Made by a program: the position numbers and the translations under genes
The notes under the pieces: generated by a model
Seen by the model: the letters and a program-made list of their open reading frames with translations, nothing else
Databases searched by the model: none
What the model was told of the DNA's origin: nothing
Shown: piece by piece, positions 24,708-32,435 of the stretch
Numbering within the stretch: position 1 is the stretch's first letter
Layout of the letters: every line of letters begins with the position of its first letter
Source of the DNA: Paenibacillus_AR mesotrionivorans
GTDB taxonomy: Bacteria > Bacillota > Bacilli > Paenibacillales > NBRC-103111
Reading direction: 5' to 3'
DNA: 64,000 nt
Assembly (NCBI RefSeq): GCF_046098205.1
Contig: NZ_JBJURJ010000025.1
Span: 33,991 to 97,990, forward strand

Positions 24708-25493
24708 TTATGGAATATAGATCATCGTGCTATTGGACAAATCGGGCTGAATCACCTGATTACCCCCACCTTCTTGGGCAGAGAACACGGCTGAATACGC
24801 AACGTTTACCGGATTCGTTATGGTAACTTGATATTGTCCCGGGGAAACGGCGTTGCCGTCCTTATCCTTTTTGTCCCAATACAGAATCGGTGATTGGATG
24901 CCCCATACCATTTTGTCATTGCTTCCGGGTATCCACTCTCCGGGGGAGGCGGCGCCCGGGGAATGAAGATTTCCGGTCCAGACCAGCTCAGGAGAACCTT
25001 CCCCTCCCACTCTTTCAATCTTGACTTCGGCCTCAGCCTTCGAAATAAGAAGCGTGTCCTCCTTCGTATTAAAAAGCTCCGCATAAATCCCGACTGCCTG
25101 ACCGTTTGAAGCATCACCCTCATTGACCGTTCCTAATCGCAGCGTGAGGGGGGAGGTCGGCATATTTCCTTTGGTCACCCAAATGGATTTCCATGTGAGG
25201 CGGGGAGCGTAGATATCTACCTGAGGCAAAGCATCCGAGCCAGAGTCAGGATGGGTATACATAACGGTAGAGCCCGTATTTTCGGCAAAGGAACGCAAGG
25301 GAATATAAATGCTGTCGTTGTAGTTCAATATGGTGCCGACGCCTGCCAGTTCCTTCGTTTGGTTATCTTGATGAATATGGACAGTGCTTGGAAACAGAAT
25401 AGCTTTGACCTCGGAGCTGGCAGCAAGCGCCCCCGTGGCAAAGGATAAGATTATTCCTGACATTAGACCAATTGCAAATTTGCGCATGAACAT
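24708..25493 (-). CDS. Secreted protein with copper-amine-oxidase-N-like stalk domain, function unknown
   Basis: The ATG at 25493 is preferred (GGAAGGG upstream; GTG 25496 and ATG 25487 are alternatives), giving 261 residues. It has a signal peptide ('MRKFAIGLMSGIILSFATGALA-A') and then a stalk-like domain typical of Paenibacillus cell-wall proteins ('VGTILNYNDSIYIPLRSFAENTGSTV' in parts). The C-terminal half is beta-rich ('GIYAELFNTKEDTLLISKAE', 'SPGQYQVTITNPVNVAYS') and resembles an intracellular-protease-inhibitor-like or other Ig-like fold. Role unknown; extracellular or wall-attached. Confidence 0.75.
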   Translation of the reverse strand: MFMRKFAIGLMSGIILSFATGALAASSEVKAILFPSTVHIHQDNQTKELAGVGTILNYNDSIYIPLRSFAENTGSTVMYTHPDSGSDALPQVDIYAPRLTWKSIWVTKGNMPTSPLTLRLGTVNEGDASNGQAVGIYAELFNTKEDTLLISKAEAEVKIERVGGEGSPELVWTGNLHSPGAASPGEWIPGSNDKMVWGIQSPILYWDKKDKDGNAVSPGQYQVTITNPVNVAYSAVFSAQEGGGNQVIQPDLSNSTMIYIP

Positions 25494-25669
25494 CACGCAT
25501 CCCTTCCTTTTGGGTGATATGCTCTAGACATATGGAACCAGAAAAAGGTTGCTGCTGCTCAAAAAATAAGTTCCCAGATTTGGAATATAGTTGGATTACA
25601 AAGTGGAATCAGATATAATTTCCAATGTACCTTATTCGACCGCACCGCCAGATAACGGAAGGAGCCTCT

Positions 25670-26725
25670 ATGAATGGCCGACACATAACAGAAGCGACCG
25701 CCACACGTGGGATTGCCATAATCGGGGTTGTTGTGATTCATAGCACAGCTGCAGCTGCTTCTAACGCAACCTTCGGTTGGAACAATCAGCTTGTTTATCT
25801 CATCATCAACAAAATGGCAAGCTTTGCCGTACCCGCTTTTATATTGTTGAGCGGGTTTGTATTATGTTTCCGTAACGCCAAGTTTGCAACAAAGCAGGAA
25901 TTGTTGTCCTTCTACATGAACAGAGGAAAGTACCTGCTAATCCCCTATTTCTTGTGGTCCCTCGCTTACCATTTTTACCACAATTTTGGGGTTAATGAAT
26001 CATTTTTTGTATGGCTGAAAATCTATTTAACGGATCTATATTCAGGTGCGGCAAGCTATCATCTTTATTTTGTTCCTCTTATCGCACAATATTATCTGAT
26101 TACACCAGCCATAATCGGGCTGCTTCATTTTCTCCGCAATCAAAAAATTGGAAACGTTTTTCTTATCTTGCTTGCACTTGCAGCTTTCATTCAAATTATG
26201 AGCGGTATCGGCAATCAAACGTTTCATTGGGTGGAGGATAAATCCATTTGGGCCTCCACTTATTTACTCTGCTTTGTTCTAGGCTGCTGTTTGGGACGGT
26301 ACTATGAACCATATTCCATATGGATCAAACAAAAAAGATCCATTTTGTATGGGATAACTCTAGTGCTTCTGATTTTGCACATCGAAAAGTATCTTTTACT
26401 ATTTTCCGGATGGAAATTGTATTGGTTGTTTTCCGAACTGCTTATACAAGCATATTGTATATTCGCTACCTTATCCCTGATCGAGGCCGCAAAAGGTCTT
26501 GCAAGGCTTAGCATCATTCCCCAGACATTGTTTTATCTAGGCAAGTATTCGCTCTTCATTTATTTCTTCCATCCATTTGTTTTAGTATTTTGTGATCGGA
26601 TTTTTATCTCTTTTCCTGAGCTCTCTGTCATTGTGTTGTCCACTCTTTTGCGATTGGCAGTCCCTCTTGCATTCGGGGTTATGATTAAAAAATGGCATTG
26701 GTCCTGGATCTTGTTGGGCAAATAA
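25670..26725 (+). CDS. Membrane acyltransferase, acyltransferase-3 family
   Basis: The 351-residue protein (ATG 25670 behind GGAAGGAG) is an integral membrane protein with about ten helices. It begins 'MNGRHITEATATRGIAIIGVVVIHSTAA', split here as the family's 'RGIAIIGVVVIHS' motif with the conserved His. 'VPAFILLSGFVLCFRN' and 'YHLYFVPLIAQYYLI' are further family features. Such proteins transfer acetyl or other acyl groups to cell-surface polysaccharides. The gene is clearly AT-richer than the surrounding genes, which suggests horizontal acquisition. Acceptor unknown. Confidence 0.88.
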   Translation: MNGRHITEATATRGIAIIGVVVIHSTAAAASNATFGWNNQLVYLIINKMASFAVPAFILLSGFVLCFRNAKFATKQELLSFYMNRGKYLLIPYFLWSLAYHFYHNFGVNESFFVWLKIYLTDLYSGAASYHLYFVPLIAQYYLITPAIIGLLHFLRNQKIGNVFLILLALAAFIQIMSGIGNQTFHWVEDKSIWASTYLLCFVLGCCLGRYYEPYSIWIKQKRSILYGITLVLLILHIEKYLLLFSGWKLYWLFSELLIQAYCIFATLSLIEAAKGLARLSIIPQTLFYLGKYSLFIYFFHPFVLVFCDRIFISFPELSVIVLSTLLRLAVPLAFGVMIKKWHWSWILLGK

Positions 26726-26740
26726 GCGGCATACTACAGC

Positions 26741-26783
26741 AAAAAGTCCCGGAGAAAGCATAATAAGCTTTCCTCGGGACCTT
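26741..26783. terminator. Terminator between acyltransferase and uxuB
   Basis: Stem GTCCCGGAGAAAGC / GCTTTCCTCGGGAC (one mismatch) with T-run TTTTTG on the minus strand. It ends the uxuAB transcript and may also serve the convergent acyltransferase gene. Confidence 0.85.
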
Positions 26784-26800
26784 TGGTCGTAGCGTTGGTT

Positions 26801-27661
26801 TTACACGCCGGAATAGGCGGAGAATGCACCGTCAACCGGGATGATGACACCGTTGACGAAGCCGGAGGCTTTTTCGCTGACCAGATACAGCAGAGTTCCC
26901 ACCAGCTCCTCGGCTTCGCCGAAGCGGCCCATGGGGGTGCTGTTCAGAATCTTCTCGGTCCGCGGAGTAGGCGTGCCGTCCGGGTTTTTCAGCAGCTTCT
27001 CATTCTGCGCCGTCACGAAGAAGCCGGGGGCAATGGCATTGACGCGGATGCCCACGCGGGACATATGGACGGCCAGCCATTGGGTAAAGTTGCTTACCGC
27101 TGCCTTGGCGCCGCTGTATGCGGGAATCTTGGTCAACGGCGTAAAGGCGTTCATGGAGGAAACGTTGATGATAGTGCAGCCCTTGCGGCCGACCATATCC
27201 ACGGCAAACTCCTGGGAGGGCAGCAGGGTGCCCAGGAAATTCAGGTTAAATACAAACTGAATGCCAGCAGGGTCCAAATCGAAGAAGGTGATGGTATCCT
27301 CCAGCTTCTCCTTCAGATCGCCTTCGAAGAGATATTCCTTGGTGGTGGTGCCTTTGGGATGGTTGCCTCCGGCGCCATTAATGAGAATATCGCAGGGGCC
27401 CAGCTCTGCCAGAACAACCTCATGGGCTGCCTTAAGGCTGGTCTTATCCAGCACATCCGCTTGTACGCCGATGGCCGTACCGCCCAGGGCCTTCACTTCC
27501 TCCGCCTTGGCTTGGGCAGGCTCCAGAGCACGGTCCAGAATGGCTACCTTGGCGCCGCATTCCGCCAGCGCAGTTACAAACTGGCCGCACAGCACACCCG
27601 CACCACCGGTGACAACGGCAACCTTTCCCTTCAGATCAATGGAAAATGGCAAGGATGACAT
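26801..27661 (-). CDS. uxuB: D-mannonate oxidoreductase (fructuronate reductase), SDR family
   Basis: A 286-residue short-chain dehydrogenase with 'VAVVTGGAGVLCGQFVTAL' (TGGxGxxxG cofactor loop), 'DILINGAGGNHP' (NAG variant), 'IINVSSMNAFTPL', and 'PAYSGAKAAVSNF' with the YxxxK catalytic pair. Length and the 'NGAGGNHP' block match the Bacillus UxuB (YjmF) type, which interconverts D-fructuronate and D-mannonate. It starts six bases after uxuA, its pathway partner. Assignment rests on family features and pairing with uxuA. Confidence 0.9.
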   Translation of the reverse strand: MSSLPFSIDLKGKVAVVTGGAGVLCGQFVTALAECGAKVAILDRALEPAQAKAEEVKALGGTAIGVQADVLDKTSLKAAHEVVLAELGPCDILINGAGGNHPKGTTTKEYLFEGDLKEKLEDTITFFDLDPAGIQFVFNLNFLGTLLPSQEFAVDMVGRKGCTIINVSSMNAFTPLTKIPAYSGAKAAVSNFTQWLAVHMSRVGIRVNAIAPGFFVTAQNEKLLKNPDGTPTPRTEKILNSTPMGRFGEAEELVGTLLYLVSEKASGFVNGVIIPVDGAFSAYSGV

Positions 27662-27667
27662 GATGAA

Positions 27668-28735
27668 TTATACCCCTTTCGCCGCTGCTGCGTTGGACTT
27701 GCGGACGGCTTCAGCCAGTCCGTTGATGTAGACGGCACCCAGGGCACGGTCATACAGCCCGTAGCCCGCCTTGCCCGTTTCGCCCCAGATCATGCGGCCA
27801 TGGTCCGGACGGAAAGGCCCGTCGAAGCCATAGTCCACATACGCTTTGACCACCTCGTAGAAATCCAGTGTGCCGCAATCGGACAGATGGCCGGACTCGT
27901 AGAAGGAGCCTTCGCCGGTAATCTTTACATTCCGCAGATGGGCGAAGTGGATCCGGTTTTTGACGCCGCCGAAATAGTTGATCATATCCACGTAATCGTT
28001 CTTCGCATCGCAGCCCAAGGAGCCGGAGCACAGAGTCAGCCCGTGGTACGGAGAATCGTAGAGATTGAGGAAACGGTCCAGATTTTCCTTGTTGGTGATA
28101 ATCCGGGGCAGCCCGAAGATGGACCAGGGCGGATCGTCCGGGTGAATGGCCATTTTAACTTCACTTTCAATGGCTGCCGGAAGAATGCCCTCGATAAAAT
28201 ATTGCAGATGGTCCCACAGCTTCTCTTCCGTCATGCCCTCATATTGCTTCAACAGGCCGCCCAGGCCGCCTTCGCCGTAGGAGGTATCCCAACCGGGCAG
28301 TGAAAGCTCGCCCAGCTTGGGGTCCATACGGGCCACGGTTTCGGCATCATATTGAAGGGTGGTGGAGCCGTCCGGCAGACGGTACTCCAGATCGGAGCGG
28401 GTCCAGTCAAACACGGGCATAAAGTTGTAGCAAATCACCGGGATGCCCGCTTTGCCCAGGTTGCGGATGGTTTCGCAATAATTCGCAATGTAACGGTCAC
28501 GGCTAGGCAAGCCCAGCTTAATGTCCTCATGAACCGGAACACTCTCGATAACGGAAATTTTCAAGCCTACACTTTCCACACGCTTCTTCAAGGCCTCAAT
28601 TTTGTCCATCGGCCATACTTCGCCTACCGGAACATCATAAATTGCTGTGACAATGCCTTTCATGCCCGGAATCTGGGCAATGTACTCCAGCTTGACAGGA
28701 TCGCCGTCACCATACCAGCGGAAGGTCATTTCCAT
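27668..28735 (-). CDS. uxuA: Mannonate dehydratase
   Basis: UxuA converts D-mannonate to 2-keto-3-deoxygluconate in hexuronate breakdown. The 355-residue protein starts 'MEMTFRWYGDGDPVKLEYI' and shows 'GIVTAIYDVPVGEVWP', 'VIESVPVHEDIKLG', 'ICYNFMPVFDWTRSDLEY', 'MAIHPDDPPWSIFGLPRI', 'LTLCSGSLG' and 'FRPDHGRMIWGE', the metal-binding His/Cys/Asp set of the family. It leads the uxuA-uxuB unit. A palindrome CTAGTATACTAG lies 44 bases upstream, and a GntR regulator gene lies 1.2 kb away, its likely binding partner. Confidence 0.96.
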   Translation of the reverse strand: MEMTFRWYGDGDPVKLEYIAQIPGMKGIVTAIYDVPVGEVWPMDKIEALKKRVESVGLKISVIESVPVHEDIKLGLPSRDRYIANYCETIRNLGKAGIPVICYNFMPVFDWTRSDLEYRLPDGSTTLQYDAETVARMDPKLGELSLPGWDTSYGEGGLGGLLKQYEGMTEEKLWDHLQYFIEGILPAAIESEVKMAIHPDDPPWSIFGLPRIITNKENLDRFLNLYDSPYHGLTLCSGSLGCDAKNDYVDMINYFGGVKNRIHFAHLRNVKITGEGSFYESGHLSDCGTLDFYEVVKAYVDYGFDGPFRPDHGRMIWGETGKAGYGLYDRALGAVYINGLAEAVRKSNAAAAKGV

Positions 28736-28778
28736 GGGTGTCTAGTCTCCTTGTGAAAGTTTGCACTTAACTTGCATA

Positions 28779-28790
28779 CTAGTATACTAG
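28779..28790. promoter_or_regulatory. Candidate GntR operator CTAGTATACTAG upstream of uxuA
   Basis: A perfect 12-bp palindrome with three further symmetric positions outside (CAT...ATG). Its TATAC core is like the sites of UxuR/ExuR regulators. The GntR gene at 29978-30667 is the nearest candidate regulator. Confidence 0.55.
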
Positions 28791-28850
28791 CATGTCAGAT
28801 AAGGAAGCACAATCCTCTCCGGCAAAAGACATCAAACTGTCAAAACCGGC

Positions 28851-28879
28851 TTGAAAAATTCTCCTGCTGTTGATATGCT
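28851..28879 (+). promoter_or_regulatory. Sigma-A type promoter in front of the Rpn-gene hairpin
   Basis: TTGAAA (28851-28856), 17-base spacer, TATGCT (28874-28879). It would start RNA near 28887, about 12 bases before the terminator hairpin. Confidence 0.6.
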
Positions 28880-28898
28880 AAGAACAGAAGCAGCCGTG

Positions 28899-28950
28899 AA
28901 GCACACCTGCCTGTTCTCCTGACGGAGAGCTGGTAGCGTGTGCTTTTTTT
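28899..28950 (+). terminator. Strong hairpin with T-run between promoter and Rpn-type gene
   Basis: AAGCACAC pairs with GTGTGCTT; the inner part (CTGCC...CTCC / GGAG...GGTAG) also pairs with a few mismatches. TTTTTTT follows. Lying between a promoter and the ribosome binding site of the next gene, it can be an attenuator or the end of a ~60-base small RNA. Confidence 0.75.
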
Positions 28951-28988
28951 CGTTCCGCGGCTTACTGTGCAGGGGGAGGACGGATTTT

Positions 28989-29900
28989 TTGACGGATCAT
29001 GACGGGCTGTACAAAATGCTGCTGCGTACTTTCTTCAGGGAATTTATGGAGGCTTTTTTCCCGGAGGCTGCAGCGGCCATCGATTTTGCACATGTGGAGT
29101 TTCTATCTGAGGAGGTGGTGGTGGATATAACGGGCGGCACCAAAAAACGCCTGGATCTTCTGATCAAAACCCGGTTGAAGGAAGAGGATGCTTTTATACT
29201 GGTTCATCAGGAGCCCCAAGCTTATTTCCAGGAGGAGTTTGCCGAGCGGATGTTTATTTATTCAGCGAGGCTTTATGAAAAGCATCGGCTGCGGGTTCTC
29301 CCCGTGGCCATTTTCAGCCACCGTCAGCAGTTGGCCGAACCTGACATTTTCGGCTGGAGCCTGCCGTTTATGGAGGTGCTTCGTTTCCGGTTCTATTCAC
29401 TTCAGCTGCGCAAACACAATTGGAAGGATTATATCCGCTCGGATAACCCGGCGGTTGCTGCACTTCTCAGCAGTATGGGCTATAATGAGGGGGAGAAGAT
29501 CCAACTGAAGCTGGAGTTCCTGCGGATGCTCATGCGTTTGGAGCTGGACCCGGCGAAGCTGGAATTGCTGAACGTATTTTTTGATGCGTACCTGCCAATG
29601 ACCCCTGAAGAGGAGCGGCAGGTGTGGCGGGAGGTGGAAGCTATGAGCAGCAAGGAGGAGAACAAAATTATGGAGTGGAAAACCCATTTTCAAAGATATG
29701 CCATGGAAGAAGGCATCGAAATCGGAATGGAGAAGGGAATTGAGAAAGGTATTGAGAAGGGCTTGGAACAAGGAGTCGAAAAGGGCAAAATGGAAGTAGC
29801 CCGGCAGATGATCCGGGAGGGCCTTGACCCTGCGCTCATCGCCAAGCTTACCGGCTTTACACTGGAGCAAATTGAAAAATGGCGGGTCCAGCTTCATTGA
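28989..29900 (+). CDS. Rpn-family recombination-promoting nuclease (PD-(D/E)XK, transposase-31-like)
   Basis: A TTG at 28989 behind GGGGGAGGA fits best and gives 303 residues; a GTG at 28938 lies inside the upstream hairpin and is unlikely. The N-terminal part ('DHDGLYKMLLRTFFREFMEA'), 'KKRLDLLIKTRLKEEDAFIL' with the PD-(D/E)XK-like core and 'VHQEPQAYFQEEFAERMFIY' identify the Rpn/YhgA group. Known members promote RecA-independent recombination and some act in phage defence. The tail holds an EKG-type repeat ('GIEIGMEKGIEKGIEKG') and the typical 'REGLDPALIAKLTGFTLEQI' end. It stands alone. Confidence 0.88.
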   Translation: MTDHDGLYKMLLRTFFREFMEAFFPEAAAAIDFAHVEFLSEEVVVDITGGTKKRLDLLIKTRLKEEDAFILVHQEPQAYFQEEFAERMFIYSARLYEKHRLRVLPVAIFSHRQQLAEPDIFGWSLPFMEVLRFRFYSLQLRKHNWKDYIRSDNPAVAALLSSMGYNEGEKIQLKLEFLRMLMRLELDPAKLELLNVFFDAYLPMTPEEERQVWREVEAMSSKEENKIMEWKTHFQRYAMEEGIEIGMEKGIEKGIEKGLEQGVEKGKMEVARQMIREGLDPALIAKLTGFTLEQIEKWRVQLH

Positions 29901-29927
29901 CATTATCGTGACTCATAGAACATAAAT

Positions 29928-29964
29928 AAAAGCCGCTGCTCCCAGTTGGGAAGTCAGCGGCTTT
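29928..29964. terminator. Bidirectional terminator between Rpn-type gene and gntR
   Basis: Stem AAAGCCGCTG / CAGCGGCTTT with an inner TCCCA/TGGGA pairing; T-rich on the minus-strand side (TTTTATTT). It sits between convergent genes. Confidence 0.9.
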
Positions 29965-29977
29965 GCCCATTCAAGCC

Positions 29978-30667
29978 TTAAAAATACGATGCGTACGGGC
30001 TGTCCCGGTGATACAGAGCCTCCCAGTTTTTCATAGGCCAGAGAATATGCTCCTGGTACATCCTCTCCGCATTTTCCATTTCCTTGTTCTCGATGATCTC
30101 CACAATCCGCAGATGCTGCCGGATAGTATCATCGTAGCTGCGCTCCATCTCCGACAGGAGCCGGATCCGGTTGTAATGGGTGCTGAGCCGGGTAATGGAG
30201 GTCCACACATTCTCCTTTTTGTTGCCGCGGAAAATAATATGGTGGAACTCCGTGTCCAGCTTGTGGAATTCCGGAGCCTGTCCCTGCTGGCCCAGCAGGA
30301 GCTTCTGGAGTGCGGCGTTTTTCTTCAGCTCCAGCAGCTCCTCAACCGGGAAGGAAGCGCAGGCCAGCTTCAGAACCTCCTTCTCCAGGGTGAAGCGCAT
30401 AAACGCCGCCTCCTCAATCAGCTGGAGATTGATCTTCGACACATAGGTGCCCACCTGGGGATACACCTCCACCAGGTGCTCCTCCTTCAGCATAGCCAGC
30501 ACTTCCCGGACAGGCGTACGGGAAATCTCCAGAGCGGCGGCCAGATCGATCTCGCTGATCACCTGCCCCGGCCGCAGGTTCAGGGACATAATATTTGCTT
30601 TAATCACCCGGTAGGAATAATCCTTGTTGTTTTCACCGGGTAGTCTGGGGGATATGTTCATCATCAT
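29978..30667 (-). CDS. GntR-family regulator, FadR/FCD subfamily
   Basis: The first of three consecutive ATG codons (30667) lies seven bases after AAGGAG; the product has 229 residues. The N-terminal winged helix shows 'SEIDLAAALEISRTPVREVL', diagnostic of GntR proteins; the C-terminal all-helical FCD domain has 'LDTEFHHIIFRGN' and 'RQHLRIVEIIENKEMENAE' with the metal/ligand-binding His and Asp. This subfamily commonly senses hexuronates or other carboxylates. The nearby uxuAB genes with a GntR-like palindrome make it a likely hexuronate regulator. Confidence 0.9.
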   Translation of the reverse strand: MMMNISPRLPGENNKDYSYRVIKANIMSLNLRPGQVISEIDLAAALEISRTPVREVLAMLKEEHLVEVYPQVGTYVSKINLQLIEEAAFMRFTLEKEVLKLACASFPVEELLELKKNAALQKLLLGQQGQAPEFHKLDTEFHHIIFRGNKKENVWTSITRLSTHYNRIRLLSEMERSYDDTIRQHLRIVEIIENKEMENAERMYQEHILWPMKNWEALYHRDSPYASYF

Positions 30668-30742
30668 TGCTGCACTCCTTATGGCGCCTCGCGCGGTACT
30701 CTCCATTATACATGCTGGAGTCCCGGTGTGCATATGTCCGGA

Positions 30743-31378
30743 TTACCGTGTCACCGGCTCCCCGCTTGCCTCCGCCCGGATACCGTCCACACCCTGCAGC
30801 TCTTTGCGCATGCCCACTCTTCCCTCAATCCTGGCGAATTCGGCAAACCCGGCTTTTTCATAAAGCCGGACAGGACCGCTGTAGTCCTCGAATCCCCCAT
30901 CCTTTTGCACCCGGGTATATCCTTCCACAGCAGCAAAACCCCCATCACGGGCATCGGCGATCACACGCTCCAAAAGCGCCCGGGCTACACCCTTTCCCCG
31001 GTATCCCGGATCAATCGCAAAGCAAACCACCGACATGGTTTTGCCGCAGGCATTTTGACGGAAATAAGCCGGAATAAAGTCGGTATTGCAGTAGCTGTCC
31101 ATATCCCCGGCATTGCACCAGCCGACGGAGATGCCATCATCATAGGCCAAATAACCGTGTATCTTCCCTTCGGCTAACAGGTTTACAGCGTACCTGCGGA
31201 TAATGCCCTTCACGTCGCTGCCAAATTCGCTAACCATCTGCCGTATGTCCGCGTCCTCCATATTCGGCGAGGTACAGTAACAGGGCCCGTTGGGGTTATG
31301 GTCGGAAAAAGCCCGGTGATCAAAAAAATCCAGATAGTCTGCCGTCAACTCGGATGTCAGGGGTTTAATCTCCAGCAT
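30743..31378 (-). CDS. GNAT-family N-acetyltransferase
   Basis: A 211-residue protein with the GNAT acetyl-CoA loop 'CFAIDPGYRGKGVARALLERV' (R/Q-x-x-G-x-G/A motif) in the C-terminal half and 'PVRLYEKAGFAEFARI' after it. The N-terminal half with 'GPCYCTSPNMED' holds two Cys and is family-specific. Acceptor unknown. It starts 19 bases after the polysaccharide deacetylase gene on the same strand, so the two are probably cotranscribed, and the gntR gene follows 75 bases on. Confidence 0.88.
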   Translation of the reverse strand: MLEIKPLTSELTADYLDFFDHRAFSDHNPNGPCYCTSPNMEDADIRQMVSEFGSDVKGIIRRYAVNLLAEGKIHGYLAYDDGISVGWCNAGDMDSYCNTDFIPAYFRQNACGKTMSVVCFAIDPGYRGKGVARALLERVIADARDGGFAAVEGYTRVQKDGGFEDYSGPVRLYEKAGFAEFARIEGRVGMRKELQGVDGIRAEASGEPVTR

Positions 31379-31397
31379 TGGTATCAGCCTCCCGGAT

Positions 31398-32195
31398 TTA
31401 CAGCTTCACATATTTGCCTGCCGGAATCAAGACGGCATTGCCTTCGGCAGTAACCCACACATCCGTTGCCGACGGATTGTACACTCTGGACTGGTCCACG
31501 GAGAAGCGCAGGCCCTTAAGCGCCTGTATGTAATCCAGCACCTCAATATTGGTGGCGTACCAAATGTCCTCGTGATTGCCCATCATAGCGCAGAACTTCT
31601 CCATGTCCTCCCAATTATTATTGTTATCGAACTCATAGCTGTGGCCCCACAAATAAAACAGCTGCATCCGGGAATAACGGGGCACCAGGGCCAGGAATTC
31701 CTCACCCTTGGCCAGCATGTCCCTATGATGGCAGGTAGGATGCCATTCCAGCCAATTGGAGGGCAATTGAAAACCGCCATGGCTCTGGGTGGTGCGGGAA
31801 TATTCAATGCCTAGAGCAGGCAAGGATGCCAGTACACGGCTGTCATAGGTGCCAAAGGGATAGGACATGCCTCTGACAGGGTAGCCGCACAGCTCTTCCA
31901 GCTTGTTGCGGTCGTCCAGCAGTTGGGTGGCGATGCCTTCCGTTGGTGTCAGCTCCAAAAACGGGTGGGTGGTGGTGTGGGCGGAAACCTCATGGCCCGT
32001 AAACAGGCTTCCGATTTCCTCCTCTGTAATGTAACTGTCTCTTCCGAAAAAGCCGGAATTCAAATGAAAGGTTCCTTTGATGCCGTGGCGGTTCATAATT
32101 TCCACCAGGCGGCGGTCATGGATACGCCCGTCGTCATAACTGAGTGTTAACGCTTTCACTCGACCGCCGGGAAACAGGTTCAGCTTCACATTCAT
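31398..32195 (-). CDS. Polysaccharide deacetylase-like protein (CE4 fold)
   Basis: The 265-residue protein starts 'MNVKLNLFPGGRVKALTLSYDDG'; the 'SYDDG' block replaces the usual TFDDG and keeps the catalytic Asp pair. 'EVSAHTTTHP' is the metal-binding H-x-x-x-H block and 'MSYPFGTYDSR' the third family motif. There is no signal peptide, so it differs from cell-wall chitin/peptidoglycan deacetylases and may act on imported sugars. A full match to the CcpA cre consensus lies inside its first codons. Substrate unknown. Confidence 0.88.
   Translation of the reverse strand: MNVKLNLFPGGRVKALTLSYDDGRIHDRRLVEIMNRHGIKGTFHLNSGFFGRDSYITEEEIGSLFTGHEVSAHTTTHPFLELTPTEGIATQLLDDRNKLEELCGYPVRGMSYPFGTYDSRVLASLPALGIEYSRTTQSHGGFQLPSNWLEWHPTCHHRDMLAKGEEFLALVPRYSRMQLFYLWGHSYEFDNNNNWEDMEKFCAMMGNHEDIWYATNIEVLDYIQALKGLRFSVDQSRVYNPSATDVWVTAEGNAVLIPAGKYVKL
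32145..32158. promoter_or_regulatory. Intragenic cre-like site TGTTAACGCTTTCA
   Basis: Matches all 14 core positions of the CcpA cre consensus (TGNNARCGNWWWCA). It lies 38-51 bases inside the deacetylase gene, a position from which CcpA can block elongation in Bacillus. It could be a coincidence. Confidence 0.4.
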
Positions 32196-32435
32196 TTCGC
32201 TTCTCTCCTCAGGTTTGGGGGCAGCTGCCCCGTGTTTGTGTATGCCATTGTAAACTTTTCCCTACTGATGGTAAACCTGATATTTGGACATGTCAATCGG
32301 AAACCACAATTTCATAAAATCGCAAAACTTTCGTGCCTTTTCCCCGTTCCTCCTCTTCCCGCGGCATGGTATGTTATATTTACTAACATCATTGTCAAAT
32401 GACCGGAAGGGGGGATTTGTCTGGGTGCCGAATTT

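Noticed and set aside
28887..28950. T-box or known riboswitch upstream of the Rpn gene
   Set aside because: No T-box sequence, specifier region or other riboswitch signature was found; the RNA is too short for most classes.
28938..28988. GTG 28938 as start of the Rpn-type protein
   Set aside because: It lies inside the terminator stem, while TTG 28989 follows GGGGGAGGA and matches the usual start of the family.
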